A stretch of 64,000 nt of DNA from Nitrospirota bacterium (GTDB lineage Bacteria; Nitrospirota; Thermodesulfovibrionia; Thermodesulfovibrionales; Dissulfurispiraceae): NCBI GenBank assembly GCA_040752355.1, contig JBFMHE010000001.1:186001-250000 (forward strand), in the 5' to 3' direction. Shown one piece after another: positions 26,865 through 35,439 of the stretch. The position numbers were made by a program, and so were the translations under genes. The notes under the pieces were generated by a model. It ran no database searches. It was not told the origin of the DNA and saw nothing but the letters and a program-made list of their open reading frames with translations. How positions within the stretch are numbered: the first letter of the stretch is position 1; each line of letters begins with the position of its first letter.

Positions 26865-28179
26865 CGACTTTCTGCGGGACGCCGACCCCGTCAAGGTGTA
26901 CGGCCGGGTGAGCAGGGGCGTCGGCATCGTCATCGAGGGCCTGGGCCCGAACGCGAATATCGGCGACATCTGCCAGATACAGCCGAGCGGAGGCGGGAAC
27001 GGTTCAGCGGCGGGCGATGAGGCGCCGCTCGTCGAGGCCGAAGTCATAGGGTTCAAGGAAGACAAGATCCTCCTCATGCCCCTCGGCGAGATCATGGGGA
27101 TCGGCCCCGGCTCCCGCATCATCGCCAAGGGAAGGCAGCGGTACATACGCGCCAGCGAAGAGCTGCTCGGGAGAGTCCTCGACGGCCTCGGCACTCCGAT
27201 GGACGGCAAGGGGCCGGTCACCGGCCAGCTCTTTCCCGTCTATAACGAACCCATCAATCCCCTGCTGCGGCGCAGGATCATGACCCCCCTCGACCTCGGC
27301 GTGCGGTCGATCAATACCATGCTCACCTGCGGCAAGGGGCAGCGGATCGGGATCATGGCCGGGAGCGGCGTCGGCAAGAGCGTGCTGCTCGGCATGATGG
27401 CGCGCCACACGGCTGCGGAGGTGAATGTCATCGCCCTGATCGGCGAACGGGGCAGGGAGGTGAGGGAGTTCATCGAGAAGGACCTCGGCGAAGAGGGGCT
27501 TAAGCGCTCGGTGATCGTCGTAGCGACCTCCGACACCTCTCCCCTGATCCGCATACGCGGCGCCTTTGTCGCCACGGCGCTGGCAGAGTATTTCCGGTCC
27601 GCAGGCAAGAGCGTGCTCTTCATGATGGACTCGGTGACGCGCTTTGCCATGGCGCAGCGGGAGATCGGCCTCGCCGCAGGAGAGCCGCCGACCACGAAGG
27701 GTTATCCTCCCTCGGTCTTCAATCTCCTGCCGAAGCTCCTCGAGCGGGCGGGCACCGGCGACGGCGAGGGCGCCATAACGGGACTCTACACCGTGCTCGT
27801 CGAAGGCGACGATATGAACGAGCCCATAGCGGATGCCGTGAGGTCGATCCTCGACGGCCATATCGTGCTCTCCCGCGACCTGGCGAACCATAACCATTAC
27901 CCTGCCATCGACATCCTGCAGAGCATCAGCAGGCTCATGAAAGATATTACGGATGACGACCACAAGGCCTACGTGGAGAGAGTGATGGACACCATGGCCC
28001 TCTACAAGCGCTACGAGGATGTCATCACTATCGGGGCGTACAAGGAAGGCACGAACCCGAAGCTCGATTACGCCATACGGATGATGGACCGGATAAAGGC
28101 TTTCCTGAAGCAGGGGATCAACGAAAAGGTGACCTTCGAGCAGGCGAGAGAAGAGCTCTTCCGCCTGTTCAAAGAATAA
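26830..28179 (+). CDS. fliI: Flagellar type III export ATPase FliI
   Basis: A 449-residue F1-beta-like ATPase that drives substrate unloading at the export gate. Walker A is GIMAGSGVGKSVLLGMMA, and the type III-specific segment DSVTRFAMAQREIGLAAGEPPTTKGYPPSVF is complete. The N-terminal region begins within the fliH end (ATG at 26830), and the aligned start VKVYGRVSRGVGIVIEG is typical. All expected motifs are intact. Confidence 0.97.
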   Translation: MSSAQQLIERCSDFLRDADPVKVYGRVSRGVGIVIEGLGPNANIGDICQIQPSGGGNGSAAGDEAPLVEAEVIGFKEDKILLMPLGEIMGIGPGSRIIAKGRQRYIRASEELLGRVLDGLGTPMDGKGPVTGQLFPVYNEPINPLLRRRIMTPLDLGVRSINTMLTCGKGQRIGIMAGSGVGKSVLLGMMARHTAAEVNVIALIGERGREVREFIEKDLGEEGLKRSVIVVATSDTSPLIRIRGAFVATALAEYFRSAGKSVLFMMDSVTRFAMAQREIGLAAGEPPTTKGYPPSVFNLLPKLLERAGTGDGEGAITGLYTVLVEGDDMNEPIADAVRSILDGHIVLSRDLANHNHYPAIDILQSISRLMKDITDDDHKAYVERVMDTMALYKRYEDVITIGAYKEGTNPKLDYAIRMMDRIKAFLKQGINEKVTFEQAREELFRLFKE

Positions 28180-28209
28180 AAAACGAGAGGGCGAGATAAT
28201 CCGATTGCT

Positions 28210-28653
28210 ATGAGGACCCCGTTACAGAGCCTCCTCAACCTGAAGAAGTGGAAAGAGGATGAGGCGAAGAATATCTTTGCGGTGCTGATAAAGGAGCTCG
28301 AGGCTGAGGAAAAGGAGCTCGCCCTGCTCGAAGAGCAGTTCCAGGCGCTCGGCAGGCGGTTCGAGTGCACCGACGAGCTGATCTCGATAGACGAAATAAA
28401 GAAGTTGAACGAGTTCCTCGACCATCTCTGTATCAGGATACGGCGTCAGCAGCAGGTGGTCGAGGGAAAAGAGCGGCAGGTCGAGGAGGCGCGGGTGGCG
28501 CTGGTCGAAGCCTCGAAGGATAAGAAAGTGTTCGAGCGGCTCGACGAAAAGCAGAAGAAGCAGTCTGCAAAAGAGTCGAAGCGAAAAGAGCAGATAGGAA
28601 CGGACGAGCATGCCGTGACCGGGCATAACCGGCATAACAACCGTAACAGGTGA
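28210..28653 (+). CDS. fliJ: Flagellar export chaperone FliJ
   Basis: A 147-residue, almost entirely coiled-coil protein whose start (LQSLLNLKKWKEDEAKNIFAVLIKELEAEEKEL) is typical of FliJ. FliJ inserts into the FliI ring and interacts with FlhA and the chaperones. The SD is weak (GAGAGG about 20 bases upstream). The His/Asn/Arg-rich last 20 residues look like low-complexity extension. Identification rests on coiled-coil content and position after fliI. Confidence 0.82.
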   Translation: MRTPLQSLLNLKKWKEDEAKNIFAVLIKELEAEEKELALLEEQFQALGRRFECTDELISIDEIKKLNEFLDHLCIRIRRQQQVVEGKERQVEEARVALVEASKDKKVFERLDEKQKKQSAKESKRKEQIGTDEHAVTGHNRHNNRNR

Positions 28654-28659
28654 CCCGCA

Positions 28660-29190
28660 ATGAGCAGCGCATATCGAACGACAGAAAAGGACGGAGCCGT
28701 GCTCGCGAGAGTCTTCTCTCTCGTCATCGCTCTTTCATTGTGTATCGGGGCGGGCCCCCTGAGCGGCTATGCCGAGGAGAAAAAGCAGTCGAAGAGCGCC
28801 TCCTCCCCGAAGAGCGCTCCCGAGAGGAAGTCGCCCGAAAGGAAGTCGATCGACGAGGAGCGGCTGAATATCCTGAGGACCGATATCCAGCGCGAGCTCG
28901 AGCAGTACAAGAAGCTGAGGAAAGAGCTGGACGATACGAAGCGGGCCGTCGATGCAAAGGAGCAGGAGCGGCTGATGAAGGTCGCCAAGATATACGAAGC
29001 CATGCGTCCTGAAGAGGCCGCAAACACACTGACAAAGCTCGACGAGCGTACGGCGGTGGATATATTGGGCGCGCTCAAGCCGAAGACCGCCGGCAAGATA
29101 CTCTCCCAGATGGAAAGCGACAAGGCCGCTGTGCTCTCGCAAAAGCTGCTCGCCAAAGAGAAGGTCTCCACGGAAAAAGGTTCCCGATAG
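28660..29190 (+). CDS. motE: MotE-like periplasmic flagellar protein (MgtE-N-like domain)
   Basis: A 176-residue protein with a signal or anchor segment (VFSLVIALSLCIGAGPLSGYAEE), a basic, Ser/Lys-rich linker, a coiled coil, and a C-terminal MgtE_N-like domain (VAKIYEAMRPEEAANTLTKLDERTAVDILGALKPKTAGKILSQME). MotE is known as a chaperone for a motility protein at the stator/periplasm in Rhizobium, and homologues sit after fliJ in many flagellar clusters. ATG 28660 follows the fliJ stop by six bases. Function here is by family only. Confidence 0.75.
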   Translation: MSSAYRTTEKDGAVLARVFSLVIALSLCIGAGPLSGYAEEKKQSKSASSPKSAPERKSPERKSIDEERLNILRTDIQRELEQYKKLRKELDDTKRAVDAKEQERLMKVAKIYEAMRPEEAANTLTKLDERTAVDILGALKPKTAGKILSQMESDKAAVLSQKLLAKEKVSTEKGSR

Positions 29191-29265
29191 GAAAAAACTT
29201 CCCCTGATCGTAAGCGGTCACTACGAAGTCCTCGACTCTAAACCGCCCTCAATACAGACCGCAAA

Positions 29266-29287
29266 GGGTTGCTGCCCTCTTTTTTCC
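29266..29287 (+). terminator. Weak terminator-like stem after motE
   Basis: AGGG-TTGCTG-CCCT followed by CTTTTTT in the motE-fliK gap. The stem is only four pairs, so strength is doubtful, but it precedes a new sigma-54 promoter. Confidence 0.35.
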
Positions 29288-29353
29288 CCTCTTTTATATA
29301 TCGGCGCACATTTTTAGTGTTTAGATAGTGAAATTTCGGATTTGCTGCTGAGC

Positions 29354-29369
29354 TGGCATGTTGATTGCT
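29354..29369 (+). promoter_or_regulatory. Sigma-54 promoter of fliK operon
   Basis: TGGCATGTTGATTGCT fits TGGCACG-N4-TTGCT with a single mismatch; the GG to GC spacing is correct. The predicted start near 29381 lies 23 bases before the fliK ATG. It should drive fliK, flgD and the two hook genes. Confidence 0.85.
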
Positions 29370-29403
29370 TTATCCCTTTAACAACTATGATGCGGAGGCT
29401 CGA

Positions 29404-30762
29404 ATGCTCGAAACGATAATGACACAGTTGCCGATAAGCGGTATGGCGGCGGACAGCACCGCCTGCTGCGTGCAGGGAGGGCAAACCTCCACCGGGGATA
29501 CGTCTTCAGGAAGCTTCGCCTCCATCCTCTCCGCGCTCGTATCGGGCCTCGAAAAGGGAATGGACGACCTGAAGAACGGGGTGCTGGAGGACGGTGCGGG
29601 ACAGACGATCACCCTTGAAGAGCTCGCCCGGACCCTGCTCGGTGAAGGCGCGGACGAAGCCGAGGGCGGGGGAGATCCGCTCGCGCTGCTTGAGCAGATG
29701 ATCGCCCAGCTCCAGGCAGCTATGACCCAGCCGGCCGTCATGCCGCACCCGGCGCATCCGCAAAAGGGTGGCGCCGGCGGTTCCGATGAATTCCTGAAGA
29801 TCAATTTCCATGCGCATAATGATCATGGTGTTCTCATCGCAAAGATGAGAAACGAAGAAGGTTCCGCAAAGATCAACCTCCATGTCAATGGAGATTCGAT
29901 GGCGCAGGTGAAGATCAAAACCGCCTTCGATGCCGCACTCGCTGCTCCCGGCCAGCCGCCCGCGGAGACAGGGAATGAGCAGTCCTCCATGGCTGTAATG
30001 GCGCCGGTTCAGGCTGACGAGGCAGAATCGTCATTAGAGGTCGCGAGACCTCTCGATCCTCACCAGGCGACAAAGGGCGCGCCGGTCGCTGCTGCCGGGC
30101 AGAAAGAGAGCCTCCCTAATCCCGGCATCCTCGCCCCGAATGCGAGCAGCCCCCGACCGGAAGCGGTGACGGCACCGGCCGCTATGGAGCAATCGACAGA
30201 AAAGAACGTTTCGGTTCTGGTCGGACAGGAGACCACTGCAGCATCCGGCGCAGCGTCCGGGAGCAGCGCGGATACCGGCAGCGAGACGTCGCCGGTGAAC
30301 GACATCGCTCCCGAGGAGCCCTCCCACCTCCCCGCGGCTGCTCTGCATGCTCACCAGACATACGGCAAGGAGAAGATAGCGGCCAGGGAGACCGTCCATA
30401 TCAGCAGGCTGCACGACGTGAGCGAGCCGATGATGAAGACCCTCGGAGCTGGAGAAAAGCATCTGGTCATAAAGCTCTCTCCCCCGGACCTCGGCGATAT
30501 CCAGATAAGATTGAAGATGGAGAACGGCGTGCTCACCGCCGACTTCAAAGTCGAGTCGAACGCGGTAAAGGAGCTCTTCTCGCTCGCGCTCCCGCAGATC
30601 AGGAGCTCGATCGAGAGCTCGGGGATCAGGGCCGGCGAGTTCTTCGTCGACCTGCATGAAGAGGGCTATTCCGACGGAAGGACGGCCCAGGATCAGGAGC
30701 GCCAGCAGCAGCACAAACGCCAGAGAGAGCCGGAATCGCGGTTCTTCGACTACTTCGCGTAA
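29404..30762 (+). CDS. fliK: Flagellar hook-length control protein FliK
   Basis: About 450 residues. The first 340 are low-complexity (Ala/Pro/Ser/Glu-rich), as expected for the molecular-ruler part. The C-terminal FliK domain is clear (KHLVIKLSPPDLGDIQIRLKMENGVLTADFKVESNAVKELFSLALPQIRSSIESSGI). GGAGG ends six bases before ATG 29404. A longer frame opens at TTG 29365, but that codon lies inside the sigma-54 promoter and upstream of its start point, so it is rejected. Confidence 0.88.
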   Translation: MLETIMTQLPISGMAADSTACCVQGGQTSTGDTSSGSFASILSALVSGLEKGMDDLKNGVLEDGAGQTITLEELARTLLGEGADEAEGGGDPLALLEQMIAQLQAAMTQPAVMPHPAHPQKGGAGGSDEFLKINFHAHNDHGVLIAKMRNEEGSAKINLHVNGDSMAQVKIKTAFDAALAAPGQPPAETGNEQSSMAVMAPVQADEAESSLEVARPLDPHQATKGAPVAAAGQKESLPNPGILAPNASSPRPEAVTAPAAMEQSTEKNVSVLVGQETTAASGAASGSSADTGSETSPVNDIAPEEPSHLPAAALHAHQTYGKEKIAARETVHISRLHDVSEPMMKTLGAGEKHLVIKLSPPDLGDIQIRLKMENGVLTADFKVESNAVKELFSLALPQIRSSIESSGIRAGEFFVDLHEEGYSDGRTAQDQERQQQHKRQREPESRFFDYFA

Positions 30763-30774
30763 GGGAGAGATATC

Positions 30775-31578
30775 ATGGCTACTGCCAATTCAGCACCGAT
30801 CTACAGCAACGCTTCATATTACAGCGCCAGCGAGACGAAGCCGGCAGCGAAGAAGGACGAGATGGGAAAGGAGGACTTTCTCATGCTCCTGATCGCGCAG
30901 CTCAAAAACCAGGACCCGCTCAACCCGATGAAGGACACCGAATTCATTGCCCAGCTCGCCACCTTCAGCAGCCTCGAGCAGTCCCGGGCCACTGCCAGGA
31001 GCACTGCGCAGGCTGCAGCCACGGGGATGATAGGCAAGATCGTAATGGATAACAGGAATGCGGGCATGGTAACGGAAGTAACCATGGATGAGAGCGGCCC
31101 TCAGCTCGTGATAGATGTTCTGAAGACCGACAGCAAAGGGAAGGTGGTCCTGGATGCCAATGGCCTGCCTCAATACGTTTACGAGAAAGACAAGGACGGC
31201 AAGCTGGTGCTGGACAGCAAGGGCCTTCCGGTGCGCGCCACCGAAGTAGTTGCTTATGCGTCGGTGAAAGAGGTCAAGTCGCACAACACGACCAGGAGCA
31301 CCGAGCAGGCTGCCGCGGTAGGAATGATAGGCAGAATTGTAAAGGACAGCAAGGACTCGGGCCTGGTGACGAAAATAACCATGGATAACGACGGCGCTCA
31401 TCTCGCCGTCAATGTTCTGAAGACCGACGACAAAGGGAATTTAGTCCTGGATGACAACGGCCTGCCTCAATTCGTCTACAAGACGGATAAGGACGGCGAG
31501 CCGGTGCTGGATAGCAAGGGCCTTCCGGTGCATGTTACGAAAGCAATCGACTATAAAGCAGTACAGGAAATCCTATAG
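30775..31578 (+). CDS. flgD: Hook assembly scaffold FlgD with duplicated C-terminal module
   Basis: The N-terminal FlgD domain is standard ([40 protein letters not shown], residues 30-69) and provides the hook-cap function. The rest is unusual: residues 72-167 and 171-266 are two tandem copies of one module (both with [38 protein letters not shown]). This replaces the usual single Tudor/FnIII-like part. GGGAGAG precedes the ATG. It is in the fliK-flgD-flgE operon. Confidence 0.92.
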   Translation: MATANSAPIYSNASYYSASETKPAAKKDEMGKEDFLMLLIAQLKNQDPLNPMKDTEFIAQLATFSSLEQSRATARSTAQAAATGMIGKIVMDNRNAGMVTEVTMDESGPQLVIDVLKTDSKGKVVLDANGLPQYVYEKDKDGKLVLDSKGLPVRATEVVAYASVKEVKSHNTTRSTEQAAAVGMIGRIVKDSKDSGLVTKITMDNDGAHLAVNVLKTDDKGNLVLDDNGLPQFVYKTDKDGEPVLDSKGLPVHVTKAIDYKAVQEIL

Positions 31579-31593
31579 GAACGGGGGAAGGCA

Positions 31594-32907
31594 ATGGGTC
31601 TGTCATCGGGATTCTATAACAGCCTCAGCGGTCTCAATGCGAGCGGCGCCGGTTTATCGGTCATCGGCAACAACATCGCGAACATAAACACTGTCGGCTT
31701 CAAAAGCAGCCGGTCCCTCTTCGGTGATATCCTCAATTCGACGGTGAACGGCGACGCCTCCATGCAGGTCGGCAGGGGAGTCGGCCTCGACGGCGTACAG
31801 ACCCTGTTCGGGCAGGGCACGGTCCTCGGCACGGGCAACGCCCTCGACTTCGCTATCCAGGGAGAGGGATTTTTTACGGTCAGTGATGCGAGCAGGAACA
31901 ATGCGCTTTTCTATACCCGCGACGGACAGTTCGTGCTCGATGAGGACCATTATATCGTCAACGCCAACGGCCTGCGGCTCCAGGGTACTGCCGGCGATAT
32001 ACAGATACCGGTCAATGCGCTCGGCGAGACGGTGATGCCGCCGCTCGCAACAGGAGCGGTAAGCATGCAGGTAAACCTCAGCGCCAATAGCGCACTGCCC
32101 ACCATGGACTGGGACAATCCCCTGAACCCGCCCAACAACAGGTTCAGCAGCGCCACCGGCCCGGTGCCGGGATCGTATAATTTCACCAGCTCGGTAACGG
32201 TGTACGACAGCGCGGGGAACAGCCATCTGATGGACGTCTTCTTCCGCAAGACGACCACGAATCTCCAGTGGGAGGCATTCGCCGTATGGGACGCCAACGG
32301 ACAGAATACGAATGGTCTGATCACCCACGACTACCGCTACCAGGCGCTCGGAGCCCTCACCTTCGGGACCACCCTCGACGCGCAGGGCAGAACGCTCGTG
32401 AACCTTGCCAGCCCGGCAGGCCCGGTGAGCGCTGCCTTGCAGTGGGACCCGGTCTGGCAGGCAGGTCCGCAGACCGTCACCATAGACTTTTCGGGCTCGA
32501 CGCAGTACGGACTGCCGAGCGCAGCCAACTTCCTCACTGCGGACGGATACCCCGAGGGCGGGCTTACCAACTTCCGGATCGATAGGGAAGGGCAGCTCTT
32601 CGGCCTCTACTCGAACGGCCAGGAGATGCGGCTCGACCAGCTCCGGATAGCCCGCTTTGCCGCGCCGACAGAGCTGAGCAAGGCAGGGAAAAACCTGTTC
32701 GCCCGATCCGAAACATCGGGTGCTCCCGTAGAGACCGTGGCGGGCTCGGGCGGGGCCGGGCTGATCTTCGGCAACTCGCTCGAGATGAGCAACATCAATC
32801 TCGCCGACGAGTTCGTGACCATGATCGCCATGCAGCGCGCCTTCCAGGCGAACGCCCAGGCGATGACGACGACGAACGAAATGCTTATCAAGCTGACGCA
32901 GATTTAA
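31594..32907 (+). CDS. flgE: Flagellar hook protein FlgE (first copy)
   Basis: A 437-residue hook/basal-body family protein. It has the N-terminal rod motif (GFYNSLSGLNASGAGLSVIGNNIANINTVGFKSSRSLF), the FlgE D2 region (TVYDSAGNSHLMDVFFRKT), and the C-terminal motif (NSLEMSNINLADEFVTMIAMQRAFQANAQAM). GGGGGAAGG precedes the ATG. It is followed after 44 bases by a second, longer hook-like gene. Which copy forms the bulk of the hook cannot be told from sequence. Confidence 0.9.
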   Translation: MGLSSGFYNSLSGLNASGAGLSVIGNNIANINTVGFKSSRSLFGDILNSTVNGDASMQVGRGVGLDGVQTLFGQGTVLGTGNALDFAIQGEGFFTVSDASRNNALFYTRDGQFVLDEDHYIVNANGLRLQGTAGDIQIPVNALGETVMPPLATGAVSMQVNLSANSALPTMDWDNPLNPPNNRFSSATGPVPGSYNFTSSVTVYDSAGNSHLMDVFFRKTTTNLQWEAFAVWDANGQNTNGLITHDYRYQALGALTFGTTLDAQGRTLVNLASPAGPVSAALQWDPVWQAGPQTVTIDFSGSTQYGLPSAANFLTADGYPEGGLTNFRIDREGQLFGLYSNGQEMRLDQLRIARFAAPTELSKAGKNLFARSETSGAPVETVAGSGGAGLIFGNSLEMSNINLADEFVTMIAMQRAFQANAQAMTTTNEMLIKLTQI

Positions 32908-32951
32908 CTATTTTTGAGTTTATAGCGACATAGCACAAAAGGAGGATCATC

Positions 32952-34616
32952 ATGGGATTATCAACAGCGCTTTTTACAGGGGTCAGCGGTCTTAACATCA
33001 ATGGTACAGGGCTGTCCGTTGTCGGCGACAACATCGCCAACACCAACACCACCGGCTTCAAGGGCTCCCGCGCCGCCTTCGGCGATATCCTGAGCTCATC
33101 CCTGGGAGGCGGCTCGTCATTCCAGATCGGCAGAGGCGCAGCGCTCCAGGCGGTGCAGACCAACTTTACCCAGGGCACCCTCGAAACGACGAGCAATCCC
33201 CTCGACCTCGCGATCGAAGGCGATGGCTTCTTCATAGTCAGAGATCAGAACGGCGCCCAGTTCTACACCCGGGCAGGGCAGTTCAAGCTCGATAAGAGTG
33301 GTGATATCGTTAACCCTGAAGGATTGAGACTGCAGGGCTACCTGTCGCAGCAGGGCGGCGTTCTGGGGACCATCAATGTCTCGTCGCTGAACAGCCCGGC
33401 GAATGATACCAGTGCCATTACCATATCGGCAAACCTGAGCTCGGGAACCCATATTAAGCGATTGGCCCCAAGTACCGAGAATTTTTATATCGATAATACA
33501 AATCAAACAATCGTATATGATGAGGTTGCGGGTGGGGCGGGCATAGTAACGACTATTGCACCGGGATCCTATACAGGAGCTCAACTTGCTAATCAGATCA
33601 AGATTGCCCTTGAGGCTGCTGCTGTTGGTAAAACTAACACCAATACCTATACGGTTAATTACGTTCCTGCGAGTAATACGTTCAGCATTCAAAATGACCT
33701 TGGCGGTAGCCATACTATCAATTTCCGCTGGGATAACGTACAGACGACTGCTGAACATGTTTTGGGCTTTTCATCTACAGCGCTTGATGCTGTCGCAGTC
33801 GGCGCCACGCTGCCAAGTGATTTTGCCGCGATAGGGTTTGATCCGGCACAGGCAACGAATACCTCGGATTTTTCCACATCGATTACGACGTATGATTCAT
33901 TGGGAAATAGTCATTTGATCACTGTATATTTCAGGAAGACCGGTGAGAGCACCGTGATTACGGGTGGAGGAACAGGAAACAGATGGGATTGGTACGCGGT
34001 AGTGCCGTCTACGGATGCAACCAGTGGTGTGAGCACTGTTGCCGCACATGGTAGTCTTGAATTCGATACGACGGGTAAGCTGGTTAGCGATTCTCAAGGG
34101 ATAAATGACTTTGATTTTGCGGGTGGTGTTACCCAGAGTCAGCTTATTAGCTTTAATTTCGGCACAAGCCTCGGTGAGGGCGGCAGCGGTCTTGACGGCA
34201 CCACCCAGTTCGGTACCCCGAACTCGGTTCTCTTCCAGAGCCAGGATGGATACACGGCAGGCAGCTTGCAGAGTCTGATTGTTGCCCAGAACGGCGCCAT
34301 GACCGGCGTGTTCACGAATGGTCAGACCCAGAAGGTAGCCGACGTTGCGCTCGCCAGGTTCATCGCTCCTACAGAGCTCACCAAGACAGGGAGAAACCTC
34401 TTTACCGAATCGAACGGCTCGGGTGTCCCGATCATCGGTACCGCCGGCACCTCGGGCAGAGGCAGGATATTCGCCAACTCCCTCGAGGCGAGCAACGTCG
34501 ACCTTGCGGACGAGTTCGTCAAGATGATCGCCATGCAGCGCGGCTTCCAGGCGAACACCAAGGTCATCTCCGCCACCGATGAGCTGCTGACGGAGCTGGG
34601 GAATATCAAACGGTAG
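32952..34616 (+). CDS. flgE: Flagellar hook protein FlgE (second, larger copy)
   Basis: 554 residues, with N- and C-terminal hook motifs as in the first copy ([70 protein letters not shown]). The middle, nt about 33440-34140, encodes an inserted module ([51 protein letters not shown]) that resembles the central module of FliD. This stretch is visibly more AT-rich, with codons unlike its neighbours, which suggests acquisition or recombination of the exposed domain. AAAGGAGG lies eight bases upstream of the ATG. Confidence 0.9.
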   Translation: MGLSTALFTGVSGLNINGTGLSVVGDNIANTNTTGFKGSRAAFGDILSSSLGGGSSFQIGRGAALQAVQTNFTQGTLETTSNPLDLAIEGDGFFIVRDQNGAQFYTRAGQFKLDKSGDIVNPEGLRLQGYLSQQGGVLGTINVSSLNSPANDTSAITISANLSSGTHIKRLAPSTENFYIDNTNQTIVYDEVAGGAGIVTTIAPGSYTGAQLANQIKIALEAAAVGKTNTNTYTVNYVPASNTFSIQNDLGGSHTINFRWDNVQTTAEHVLGFSSTALDAVAVGATLPSDFAAIGFDPAQATNTSDFSTSITTYDSLGNSHLITVYFRKTGESTVITGGGTGNRWDWYAVVPSTDATSGVSTVAAHGSLEFDTTGKLVSDSQGINDFDFAGGVTQSQLISFNFGTSLGEGGSGLDGTTQFGTPNSVLFQSQDGYTAGSLQSLIVAQNGAMTGVFTNGQTQKVADVALARFIAPTELTKTGRNLFTESNGSGVPIIGTAGTSGRGRIFANSLEASNVDLADEFVKMIAMQRGFQANTKVISATDELLTELGNIKR

Positions 34617-34686
34617 TCAGCTATAGCTGATAGTCCTAAGCTCATAGCCTAAGACACACGGTAATATACATAAGCAGTTGACACTT

Positions 34687-34730
34687 TGACGGTTAGATCG
34701 GGCGAAGCCCTGTCTAGCCGTCATTTTATT
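34687..34730 (+). terminator. Rho-independent terminator after the hook operon
   Basis: An 11-bp stem, TGACGGTTAGA (34687-34697) with TCTAGCCGTCA (34713-34723, one G-U), encloses a second GGGC-GAA-GCCC hairpin and is followed by TTTTATT. It is a strong intrinsic terminator separating the hook genes from the fliL operon. Confidence 0.88.
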
Positions 34731-34774
34731 GACCTGGCCCTTAAAATCACTTCCTAAATCAAATAGTTGTTTAT

Positions 34775-34790
34775 TGGCATAGTCTGTGCT
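34775..34790 (+). promoter_or_regulatory. Sigma-54 promoter of the fliL operon
   Basis: TGGCATAGTCTGTGCT has a correct -24 (TGGCA), 10 bases between GG and GC, and a near-consensus -12 (GTGCT). The predicted start near 34802 falls at the beginning of repeat element C, so that element would form the 5' leader of the fliL mRNA. Confidence 0.75.
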
Positions 34791-34801
34791 AATTGCGTAC
34801 A

Positions 34802-34910
34802 GAGTTAAGGGTTATAGCGTTATTGCGCAGAAGGATGCCCCCCTTAACTCAATGAGCGCGATAAACGCTATAACGCAGAACGCGATGAACGCTATAACGC
34901 TATACGCGAA
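34802..34910. repeat. Opposed-arm 9-bp repeat element, copy C
   Basis: The left arm is GGTTATAGCGTTATTGCGC (34810-34828). The core is AAGGATGCCCCCCTTAACTC and following bases. The right arm, 34857-34910, carries GATAAACGCTATAACGC and GCGATGAACGCTATAACGC. In addition GAGTTAAGG (34802-34810) pairs perfectly with CCTTAACTC (34842-34850). It ends just before the fliL SD (ACGGAGG). Confidence 0.75.
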
Positions 34911-34925
34911 GTTACGGAGGTATAT

Positions 34926-35420
34926 ATGGTTGACGAGCCCAAGGACGAACAGCTCGGTGAGGAAGAGGGAAAAGAGCCCAAAAAGAAGAAGAGCAAAAAG
35001 CTGATCTTGATCGTTGTCGTTGCCGTGGCGGTGCTGCTGGGCGGCACGGGCGCTTTTTTCTTCGTGACCAAGTCGGGCGGGGCCAAGGAGAGCAAGAAGG
35101 AAGAGGCGCAGAAGGAGGAGGTCGTCATGTTCGCCCTCGACCCCTTTGTGGTGAACCTGAGCGACCAGAGCGGCAATAGGTTCCTGAAGGTCTCGATGCA
35201 GCTCGAGCTCGCGGGTCCGGCGGTGATGGAGAAGGCGAAGGTGAAGACGCCCCAGCTGAGGGACGCCATCATCACCCTGCTGACCAGCAAGACCTCGGAC
35301 ACCCTCATGCTGCCCGAGGGCAAGCTCCAGCTCAAGGACGAGATCAATATCATGGTGAACCAGATCCTCGGCGATAATTCGGTCAAGAACGCATACCTGA
35401 CCGAGTTCGTAATGCAATAG
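34926..35420 (+). CDS. fliL: Flagellar basal body-associated protein FliL
   Basis: A 164-residue inner-membrane protein around the stators. It has an acidic/lysine-rich cytoplasmic N-terminus, one membrane helix (LILIVVVAVAVLLGGTGAFFFV, about residues 24-46) and the periplasmic FliL domain (ALDPFVVNLSDQSGNRFLKVSMQLEL, LRDAIITLLTSKTSDTL, KLQLKDEINIMVNQIL). GGAGG lies eight bases before the ATG. It is the first gene of the fliLMN-fliOP-fliQR-flhBAFG-fliA run. Confidence 0.93.
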   Translation: MVDEPKDEQLGEEEGKEPKKKKSKKLILIVVVAVAVLLGGTGAFFFVTKSGGAKESKKEEAQKEEVVMFALDPFVVNLSDQSGNRFLKVSMQLELAGPAVMEKAKVKTPQLRDAIITLLTSKTSDTLMLPEGKLQLKDEINIMVNQILGDNSVKNAYLTEFVMQ

Positions 35421-35439
35421 CGCTATGGACGAGGAGTAG

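Noticed and set aside
29365-29403. TTG start extending FliK by 13 residues
   Set aside because: The codon lies in the -12 element of the sigma-54 promoter, upstream of the transcription start.
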